In this document: positions 1 to 4,189 of the stretch, one piece after another
Layout of the letters: each line of letters begins with the position of its first letter
Numbering within the stretch: position 1 is the first letter of the stretch
NCBI GenBank assembly: GCA_020441225.1
Contig: JAGRMP010000305.1
Location: 1 to 5,447 of the forward strand
DNA from: Maritimibacter sp.
GTDB lineage: Bacteria; Pseudomonadota; Alphaproteobacteria; Rhodobacterales; Rhodobacteraceae
Direction: 5' to 3'
DNA length: 5,447 nucleotides
Made by a program: the position numbers and the translations under genes
The notes under the pieces: generated by a model
The model's input: the letters and a program-made list of their open reading frames with translations, nothing else
Databases searched by the model: none
What the model was told of the DNA's origin: nothing

Positions 1-2
1 GG

Positions 3-464
3 ATCGGCGCGCTCGAAGAGGGCGACCTGCGGCCCGAGAACGTCGCCCGGATCGCCCATGACCTCAACGTCACCGAGGACGAGGTCATCTCGATGAACCG
101 GCGGATGTCGGGCGGCGACGCCTCGCTCAACGCCACGATCTCGGCCGATGGCGACAGTTCGATGCAATGGCAGGACTGGCTCGAGGACGAGGATGCCGAC
201 CAGGCCACCGACTACGAAGAGCGCGACGAGCTCGAAACCCGGCGCGAAATGCTGGGCGAGGCGATGGACGTGCTCAACGAGCGCGAAAAGGACATCCTCA
301 CCCAGCGCCGGCTGTCGGACCAGACGGTGACGCTGGAAACGCTGTCCGAGCAATACGGCGTAAGCCGCGAACGGATCCGTCAGATCGAGGTCCGCGCCTT
401 CGAGAAACTGCAAAAGAAGATGCAGGAGCTTGCCGGCGCCAAGGGGCTGTTGGAAAGCGCCTGA
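3..464 (+). CDS. rpoH: RNA polymerase heat-shock sigma factor RpoH (sigma-32), C-terminal part
   Basis: This is a partial gene: the reading frame is open from the left edge and ends with TGA at 462-464, giving 153 visible residues, about half of a typical RpoH of roughly 300 residues. RpoH directs RNA polymerase to heat-shock promoters (chaperones, proteases). The visible part starts in region 3, with the sigma-32-like stretch EVISMNRRMSGGDASLNA, followed by an acidic linker (WQDWLEDEDADQATDYEERDE). It ends in region 4, where LNEREKDIL precedes the helix-turn-helix TLETLSEQYGVSRERIRQIE that contacts the -35 box. Many Rhodobacterales carry two rpoH paralogues, and this fragment does not let me say which one this is. 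An internal ATG at 93 is not the start, because the conserved frame continues upstream of it. A terminator follows directly. RpoH identity is secure; the paralogue class is open. Confidence 0.95.
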   Translation: MGALEEGDLRPENVARIAHDLNVTEDEVISMNRRMSGGDASLNATISADGDSSMQWQDWLEDEDADQATDYEERDELETRREMLGEAMDVLNEREKDILTQRRLSDQTVTLETLSEQYGVSRERIRQIEVRAFEKLQKKMQELAGAKGLLESA

Positions 465-486
465 CCCCGGGGAGGGCACGAGAGGG

Positions 487-511
487 AAACGCCGCCGCGG
501 GGCGGCGTTTT
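487..511 (+). terminator. Rho-independent terminator of rpoH
   Basis: A perfect 10-bp stem (487-496 pairing with 501-510) closes a GCGG tetraloop. It is G+C-rich with A residues at the 5' foot and a short T run (508-511) at the 3' foot. It lies 22 bases after the rpoH stop codon, so rpoH transcription should end here and the oxidoreductase gene downstream should need its own promoter. The T run is short, as is common in high-GC alphaproteobacteria. Confidence 0.85.
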
Positions 512-560
512 CGTTAGCGCCAACACCAAGCGCTTGCGGCGGGGGGGCGGGCAGCGTATC

Positions 561-594
561 GTGACTTCAAAGACTTGGTGATTTCAAAGACTTG
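561..594 (+). repeat. 17-bp tandem direct repeat in the oxidoreductase leader
   Basis: Two adjacent copies of GTGA(C/T)TTCAAAGACTTG, at 561-577 and 578-594, differ only at the fifth base. The second copy runs directly into the GGGAGG ribosome binding site (594-599) of the gene starting at 606. The unit is A+T-rich compared with its surroundings. It could be a replication-slippage duplication or a pair of same-face binding sites spaced 17 bp apart. The sequence shows the repeat; any role is inference. Confidence 0.85.
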
Positions 595-605
595 GGAGGC
601 AAGAG

Positions 606-1595
606 ATGGCTGACGCACTTCGCTGGGGTATTCTGGGCGCGGCGCGATTCGCGCGTGAGCACATGGGGCCGGCGATCCATGCCGCGCACGGCAACCGGCT
701 GGTGGCGCTGGCAACCTCGTCAGAGGCCAATGCCGCGCCGTTCGAGGCCTTTTGCCCGGGGCTCGACGTGTTTCTCGACTACGACGCGATGCTCGAATGG
801 GACGCGATCGACGCGGTCTATATCCCGCTGCCGAACACGCTGCATGTGGAATGGACGAAAAAGGCGCTCAGGGCCGGCAAACACGTGCTGACCGAGAAGC
901 CGATTGCGATGAAGGCGTCGGAATTCGACGAATTGATCGCGCTGCGCAATGAGACCGGGCTGCTCGCCGCCGAGGCCTACATGATCGTCCATCACCCGCA
1001 GTGGATCCGGGTGAAGGCGTTGATCGAGGCGGGCGAGATCGGTGAGGTCCGCCATGTCGACACCGCCTTCAGCTACGACAACAGCGCCGAGACCGCCAAC
1101 ATCCGCAACAAGCCGGAAACCGGCGGCGGCGGCATCCGCGACATCGGCGTCTACACCTATTCCTCGGTGCGGTTTGCGACCGGGGCCGAACCCGTCGAGC
1201 TCACCGCCCGGGTCAAGACCGAAAACGGGGTCGATACCTGGGCGCAGGTGGTGGGCGAAATGGCCGGGCCGACCGGGCGCTTCACCTATTCGGCGATGAC
1301 CTCGATGCGGCTGCCGAACCGGCAGGAGGTGGTGTTCCAGGGCGCGACCGGGACGATTACCGTCTCGGCCCCGTTCAACGCCGGGATCTTCGGCGTGGCG
1401 GCAATCCATATCCGCGATAACGCCGGGGTGATCCGGACCGAGCAATGGCCGACGGCCAACCAGTATGTCCACCAGGTCGAGAACTTTGCCCGCTCGGTGG
1501 CGACGGGCGTGGACTATCCCTGTCCGCTGGAATTCAGCCGCGGCACGCAGGAGATGATCGACCGGGTGTTCGAAGCCGCGGTGGAGATCGGCTGA
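606..1595 (+). CDS. Gfo/Idh/MocA family NAD(P)-dependent oxidoreductase
   Basis: This 329-residue protein is a full-length member of the glucose-fructose oxidoreductase / inositol dehydrogenase / MocA family, which oxidises or reduces sugars and related polyols using NAD(P). The N-terminal Rossmann fold shows WGILGAARFA (residues 7-16) as the nucleotide-binding loop. The family EKP motif is E97-K98-P99, with the catalytic lysine. EAYMIVHHP (123-131) and GGGGIRDIGVYTY (173-185) follow. In the latter, D179 and Y183 sit where the family places its catalytic Asp and Tyr/His, and Tyr points to the GFOR / D-xylose dehydrogenase / dihydrodiol dehydrogenase side. ATG 606 is chosen because GGGAGG lies at 594-599, six bases upstream. 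A terminator upstream and a separate promoter downstream suggest a single-gene unit. No sugar transporter or catabolic neighbour narrows the substrate, so it stays unassigned. Confidence 0.93.
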   Translation: MADALRWGILGAARFAREHMGPAIHAAHGNRLVALATSSEANAAPFEAFCPGLDVFLDYDAMLEWDAIDAVYIPLPNTLHVEWTKKALRAGKHVLTEKPIAMKASEFDELIALRNETGLLAAEAYMIVHHPQWIRVKALIEAGEIGEVRHVDTAFSYDNSAETANIRNKPETGGGGIRDIGVYTYSSVRFATGAEPVELTARVKTENGVDTWAQVVGEMAGPTGRFTYSAMTSMRLPNRQEVVFQGATGTITVSAPFNAGIFGVAAIHIRDNAGVIRTEQWPTANQYVHQVENFARSVATGVDYPCPLEFSRGTQEMIDRVFEAAVEIG

Positions 1596-1620
1596 CCCGT
1601 GCCGGACGCCCTGGTCGAGC

Positions 1621-1649
1621 CTTGAAAACAAGGGGTTTCACGCCCATAT
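1621..1649 (+). promoter_or_regulatory. Candidate sigma-32 (RpoH) promoter for the host-attachment gene
   Basis: CTTGAA at 1621-1626 matches the sigma-32 -35 box, and GCCCATAT at 1642-1649 matches seven of eight bases of the CCCCATNT -10 box. The 15-bp spacer is within the range known for Escherichia coli sigma-32 promoters. Transcription would start near 1656, leaving a leader of about 17 bases that still contains the ribosome binding site (1661-1668). The CTTG also forms part of a small hairpin, CCTTG-AAAA-CAAGG (1620-1633), which lacks a proper T tract and is not counted as a terminator. Confidence 0.6.
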
Positions 1650-1672
1650 TCCGTGCAGGAAAGGAGGGCGAC

Positions 1673-2122
1673 ATGAAACCAGTCAAGACGCTTGTCCTGC
1701 TTGCCAACGACGCCACGGCGCGGTTGTTCGAGAACCTCGGGCCGGGGCGCGGGCTTTCGGAAATAGAGGACTTCACCGCCGGTCTCGCCGAAGGGACCGA
1801 CGTGCGTTACAGCGACCGGCCGGGCCGCAACACCGCCGGGCCCGGCATGGCGCATCATGCGACCGCCGATCAGGCCGAGGCCGAGGAGACGCAGGCACGG
1901 ACCGCTTTCGTGCGCGCCGTCGTCGCCGAGACCGAGGACCGGTTCCGCGAGAACGGCTTCACCCGCTTCGTGATGGCGGCGGCCCCCGCCACGCTGGGGG
2001 CGCTGCGGGCGCAGCTGCCTGAGCGGCTGCGCAAGGCGCTGGTCCTCGACGTGGACAAGGATTTCACCGCCCAGAGCCCGGCCGACGTGGTCAAACGGCT
2101 CGAAGGGGCAATCGTATTGTAG
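1673..2122 (+). CDS. Host attachment protein (AtsE-like, PF10116 family)
   Basis: This 149-residue cytoplasmic-looking protein has no signal peptide or membrane segment. It resembles the family named after Agrobacterium AtsE, 'protein required for attachment to host cells', whose biochemical role is not established. Visible family traits are the N-terminal strand KTLVLLANDATARLFEN (5-21), DRPGR (48-52) in a Gly/His-rich loop, a central helix ending in FRENGFTRFVMAAAP (91-105), LGALRAQL (108-115), and the closing KDFTAQSPADVVKRL (129-143). The length is normal for the family. Frame-open codons run upstream of 1673, but ATG 1673 is the start because AAGGAGGG lies at 1661-1668 and the upstream bases overlap the preceding gene. 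A sigma-32-like promoter precedes it, suggesting stress induction. The genes for a DUF4389 protein and a zinc-finger protein follow on the same strand and may be co-transcribed. The family call is good; the name should not be taken as proof of host attachment. Confidence 0.85.
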   Translation: MKPVKTLVLLANDATARLFENLGPGRGLSEIEDFTAGLAEGTDVRYSDRPGRNTAGPGMAHHATADQAEAEETQARTAFVRAVVAETEDRFRENGFTRFVMAAAPATLGALRAQLPERLRKALVLDVDKDFTAQSPADVVKRLEGAIVL

Positions 2123-2145
2123 CGCGGTCGGCCCTCCGGCCGCGC
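2122..2145 (+). other. Intergenic hairpin directly after the host-attachment gene
   Basis: A 10-bp stem with one G-U pair (2122-2131 pairing with 2136-2145, loop CCCT) begins on the last base of the stop codon. No T run follows, so it is not a convincing intrinsic terminator. It may protect the 3' end or reduce read-through into the next gene, whose ribosome binding site starts only 12 bases later. Confidence 0.45.
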
Positions 2146-2169
2146 GCGTTGGAACAAAGGAGAGGCCCG

Positions 2170-2544
2170 ATGGCCGAAGACGACAAGAAACCCAAAGGGC
2201 CGTCCGGCGCGGATATCGAACCGCAGGTGCTTGCGGAGCCCGGGGGCGACGAGGACGACAGCCGCGACCCGGGTACGTGGGAAATCGAGGACGAGCCCGA
2301 AAATCCGTGGATGCGGGGCCTCTACATGGTCATCTTTGCGGTGCTGTTCGAGCTCGGCAAGCTGCTGTTGCTCGCGGGCGTGGTGATCCAGTTCCTGTTC
2401 CTGCTTTTCGCCAAGGAAAAGAACCGGCCCATCGCCGATTTCGGCAAGGATCTCGGCGACTGGTTCGCCCGGGTGGCCCGGTTCCAGGCCGGCACGACGG
2501 AGGAAAAACCCTTCCCCTTCGCGCGCTGGGGCGAGAGCGAATAG
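2170..2544 (+). CDS. DUF4389 family membrane protein (long paralogue)
   Basis: This 124-residue protein has unknown function. Residues 1-46 are polar and strongly acidic (GGDEDDSRDPGTWEIEDEPEN), probably disordered. One long hydrophobic stretch, about 51-80 (GLYMVIFAVLFELGKLLLLAG and VIQFLFLLFA), could be one bent or two short membrane helices. The DUF4389 signature follows: FGKDLGDWFARVARFQAG (91-108) and KPFPF (113-117). The start is ATG 2170, with AAGGAG at 2157-2162; a longer reading from TTG 2149 would fall within the upstream hairpin and lacks a ribosome binding site. It lies 47 bp after the host-attachment gene and 79 bp before the zinc-finger gene. A shorter paralogue lies at 3048. 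The family call rests on the VIQF...FG..LG.W...ARFQ.G...KP pattern shared by both. Confidence 0.85.
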   Translation: MAEDDKKPKGPSGADIEPQVLAEPGGDEDDSRDPGTWEIEDEPENPWMRGLYMVIFAVLFELGKLLLLAGVVIQFLFLLFAKEKNRPIADFGKDLGDWFARVARFQAGTTEEKPFPFARWGESE

Positions 2545-2575
2545 GGCCGGGCAGCCCGCGGATGTTGCGGTGGAT

Positions 2576-2605
2576 TTGCCTGAAGCCGGGGCGGCGTGGT
2601 AGTCT
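2576..2605 (+). promoter_or_regulatory. Weak sigma-70-type promoter candidate for the zinc-finger gene
   Basis: TTGCCT (2576-2581) and TAGTCT (2600-2605) lie 18 bp apart in the 79-bp gap before the gene at 2624. The -35 box matches four of six consensus bases and the -10 box keeps the important first, second and last positions. This is suggestive only; read-through from the upstream gene is equally possible. Confidence 0.25.
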
Positions 2606-2623
2606 CGGGTCCTGGAGGATGAC

Positions 2624-2893
2624 ATGGCCGGTGGCTGGACCCGCGACGGCGCGGTGAACGACCAGATCGAAGCCTCGATCGCCGAGGAGCTGGAACGGCT
2701 GCGTGCGCGCTCCGGGCCGCAAGGCGCGAGTGCCGAGGACTGCGTGGAGTGCGGTGAGCCGATCCCCGAGGCGCGCCGCATCGCGCTGCCGGGGGTGAAG
2801 CTCTGCATCGACTGTCAGCAGGAGCGCGACAGCGCTTTCCGGGCGCGCCCGGGCATCAACCGGCGCGGCTCGAAGGACAGCCAGCTCAAATAG
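2624..2893 (+). CDS. ybiI: DksA/TraR family C4-type zinc-finger protein, YbiI-like
   Basis: This 89-residue protein looks like an orthologue of Escherichia coli YbiI, a short member of the DksA/TraR family. The four zinc ligands are C40, C43, C61 and C64, in the canonical CxxC-x17-CxxC spacing. The N-terminus (GGWTRDGAVNDQIEASIAEE) and the C-terminus (NRRGSKDSQLK) closely resemble YbiI as I remember it. DksA proper (about 150 residues) has a long coiled coil that reaches into the RNA polymerase secondary channel. Here only a short helix (about residues 10-29) precedes the zinc finger, so full DksA-like control of rRNA promoters cannot be assumed. Start ATG 2624 has GGAGG at 2614-2618, five bases upstream. 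It sits between two DUF4389 genes on the same strand. Family call firm; orthology and role inferred. Confidence 0.92.
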   Translation: MAGGWTRDGAVNDQIEASIAEELERLRARSGPQGASAEDCVECGEPIPEARRIALPGVKLCIDCQQERDSAFRARPGINRRGSKDSQLK

Positions 2894-2920
2894 CCGTGGT
2901 GCAGCGCCGTCGGCGGTCGG

Positions 2921-2945
2921 TTTGAGTATTTTTTCCAAGAAAAAG
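2921..2945 (+). repeat. AT-rich GAGTATTTTTT element downstream of the zinc-finger gene
   Basis: TTTGAGTATTTTTTCCAAGA and the A run after it stand out sharply from the G+C-rich surroundings. TTTTTC (2930-2935) can pair with GAAAAA (2939-2944) around a CAA loop. A small CGCC-GTC-GGCG hairpin at 2905-2915 lies upstream of the T run, but too far away for a standard intrinsic terminator. From memory, very similar TTTGAGTATTTTT...AAGAA strings are common after genes in Rhodobacterales genomes. I treat it as a recurring element, perhaps linked to transcript ends, without an assigned mechanism. Confidence 0.5.
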
Positions 2946-2961
2946 GGGCGCCGGATGCGGG

Positions 2962-2990
2962 TTGACAGGCGCTGCGGCCAGGGTTTTGCT
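2962..2990 (+). promoter_or_regulatory. Candidate sigma-70-type promoter for the second DUF4389 gene
   Basis: A perfect TTGACA (2962-2967) is followed after 17 bp by TTTGCT (2985-2990), which keeps three of six -10 bases, including the first and last T. A strong -35 with a degenerate -10 is typical of Rhodobacterales. The start point would be near 2997, about 50 bases before ATG 3048. The AT-rich element at 2921-2945 lies just upstream. Confidence 0.45.
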
Positions 2991-3047
2991 GTGGGCGTTG
3001 CCGCGTGGCCAGCCTGGTCGCGCGCGAGCGCGTGATGGGAGGCAGCT

Positions 3048-3356
3048 ATGCCCGCGACGGACGAGGACAAGTTCGAAGGCCGCATGCACGGGCCGCAGTT
3101 CGACCCCGGTGAAAAGGACAACCTCTTCCTGCGGTTGATCTACATGATCCTGATCGCGTTGATGATCCAGGTGGCACAGACGGTGCTCGGCGTCGCGACG
3201 GTGATCCAGTTCGTGATCATGCTGGTCAACAAGGGCGAGCCGAACGAAAACATGGCCGAATTCGGCACCTCGCTCGGGATCTGGATCGCCAAGGCCGCGC
3301 GGTTCCAGACCGGGGCCAGCGAAGTGAAACCCTGGCCCTGGACCGAGCTGGACTGA
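3048..3356 (+). CDS. DUF4389 family membrane protein (short paralogue)
   Basis: This 102-residue protein of unknown function shares the core of the protein at 2170-2544. A polar N-terminus (residues 1-25) is followed by a hydrophobic segment (about 26-60, LFLRLIYMILIALMIQVAQT then VLGVATVIQFVIMLV). Then come AEFGTSLGIWIAKAARFQTG (70-89) and the KPWPW ending (94-98). Shared positions with the other copy include YM, VIQF, A.FG..LG.W.A..ARFQ.G and KP.P. It lacks the acidic 25-residue N-terminal extension of the first copy. ATG 3048 is supported by GGGAGG at 3037-3042. Copy and neighbour are separated by a 154-bp gap containing a promoter candidate, so this copy is probably transcribed independently. 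Its last codons form part of a degenerate 10-bp repeat that continues past the stop codon. Confidence 0.87.
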   Translation: MPATDEDKFEGRMHGPQFDPGEKDNLFLRLIYMILIALMIQVAQTVLGVATVIQFVIMLVNKGEPNENMAEFGTSLGIWIAKAARFQTGASEVKPWPWTELD

Positions 3357-3384
3357 GAGGGCTGGACCGAGGGGCCGGACCGAG
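3338..3384 (+). repeat. Four degenerate copies of CTGGACCGAG across a stop codon
   Basis: CTGGACCGAG occurs at 3338-3347, as CTGGACTGAG at 3348-3357, again exactly at 3362-3371, and as CCGGACCGAG at 3375-3384. The second copy contains the TGA stop of the DUF4389 gene, created by the C-to-T difference. This looks like past slippage duplication at the gene's 3' end. Confidence 0.7.
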
Positions 3385-3505
3385 GGGGCTTTACTGACGA
3401 GCAGGAGACAGGAGCGAGTGGGCGTCACCCGGAACGGCTCGACGGGCGGCCCGTTGACGCGGGCGCGGTCGGAGCGCGCGCGCTGTTCCGCCGCGGGGTG
3501 AGCCG
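3385..3505. other. Gene-free spacer before the unrecognised exported protein
   Basis: No convincing gene lies here. It holds a weak hairpin without a T tract (3440-3446 pairing with 3450-3456, loop CGG), a 12-base palindrome AGCGCGCGCGCT (3473-3484), and a TTGACG (3454-3459) with no acceptable -10 box at normal spacing. No clear terminator or promoter can be named. Confidence 0.5.
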
Positions 3506-4123
3506 TTGACCGGTCTTGGACACAGGTTCGTCGGATGTCTTGCCATCACCGCGGGGCTCGCGGTGGCGCCCTCGTCCGCAGTGTCCGAGATCCTCGGCAG
3601 GATCGAGGCCCGGCTCGGCGATGCCGAGATGGCGTGGAACACGATCACCGGGACGCGCGGGAACGGGACCATGGCGACCGCCAGCCTGCGGCTGGGCCCC
3701 CGGCTCACCGAGCTGCACATTGAGGGCTTCCCCGGCGCGGATTTCACCTCGCAGGGCGTGTTGAGCCTGGATCTGCGGTACCTCACCCCGTACAGCCCGG
3801 ACCGGGCGCCGCTCGCGGTCGATATCCTGTATATGCCCGATGGCATGGGCGGGCCGTTCTGGACCAGCGATGGGGCGAGCATGGCGCCTGTCGTACGGGT
3901 TCTGTCGCTCGACGTCTGGGGCGCGGTCGGGCGGGTCGACGCGCTCTTTGCCGCCGACCTCTGCCTGCGTCCGATCATCTCGTCCGCGACCGATCCCGAT
4001 ACCTGCCGCGCGCTCTCGGGACGGGTCGAGACCGAGCTCTTCGTCGAGCGCGGTCGCGCGGGTGCCGGCCGGCCGGGTGCAACGGCCCCTGTGCCTGGCG
4101 CCCGGGCCGATCGGGCGCGGTGA
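3506..4123 (+). CDS. Exported protein of unknown function, TTG start
   Basis: I do not recognise this 205-residue protein. The N-terminus (MTGLGHRFVGCLAITAGLAV then APSSA) looks like a signal peptide, cleaved around residue 25, so a periplasmic location is likely. The remainder alternates short hydrophobic and polar stretches, suggesting beta structure (TASLRLGPRLTELHIEGF, LAVDILYMPDG, VVRVLSLDVWG). C153 and C167 could form a disulfide. TTG 3506 is the only start codon that keeps the whole signal peptide: an in-frame stop lies at 3455-3457 and no ATG or GTG occurs between. GGTGA at 3497-3501 could serve as the 3' part of a Shine-Dalgarno site. Codon use is strongly coding until about residue 181 (ELFVE). 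The last 24 residues (GRAGAGRPGATAPVPGARA) look like out-of-frame translation, and a +1 shift near 4049 would continue into a better-looking end at 4139. Confidence 0.7.
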   Translation: MTGLGHRFVGCLAITAGLAVAPSSAVSEILGRIEARLGDAEMAWNTITGTRGNGTMATASLRLGPRLTELHIEGFPGADFTSQGVLSLDLRYLTPYSPDRAPLAVDILYMPDGMGGPFWTSDGASMAPVVRVLSLDVWGAVGRVDALFAADLCLRPIISSATDPDTCRALSGRVETELFVERGRAGAGRPGATAPVPGARADRAR

Positions 4124-4135
4124 ACGCCTGCGCAG

Positions 4136-4164
4136 TTGACCGGCGCGGGCTTGTCGGCTTGCAT
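4136..4164 (+). promoter_or_regulatory. Candidate promoter for the dienelactone-hydrolase-like gene
   Basis: TTGACC (4136-4141, five of six -35 bases) and TTGCAT (4159-4164, three of six -10 bases) are spaced 17 bp apart. Transcription would start near 4171, just before the AAGGGAGGGG ribosome binding site (4175-4184). This layout supports ATG 4190 over the in-frame ATG at 4163, which would fall inside the -10 box. Confidence 0.4.
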
Positions 4165-4189
4165 GGACAGATCCAAGGGAGGGGAAGCC

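Noticed and set aside
720..1631. A 303-codon open frame on the minus strand opposite the oxidoreductase gene
   Set aside because: It is a shadow of the well-supported Gfo/Idh/MocA gene; its composition (many Arg, His, Gly, Asp) is typical of antisense translation.
1620..1633. CCTTG-AAAA-CAAGG hairpin as a terminator of the oxidoreductase gene
   Set aside because: The stem is only 5 bp and is followed by GG rather than a T run. The same bases fit a sigma-32 -35 box better.
1870..3121. Overlapping minus-strand frames of 312 and 263 codons across the DUF4389 and zinc-finger genes
   Set aside because: No domain or ribosome binding site is visible, and they oppose three genes identified by clear motifs on the plus strand.
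3454..3459. TTGACG as the promoter of the exported-protein gene
   Set aside because: The bases 16-19 positions downstream are CG repeats with no resemblance to a -10 box.
3473..3484. AGCGCGCGCGCT palindrome as an operator
   Set aside because: Short CG-repeat palindromes are common by chance in DNA of this composition, and no promoter could be placed next to it.
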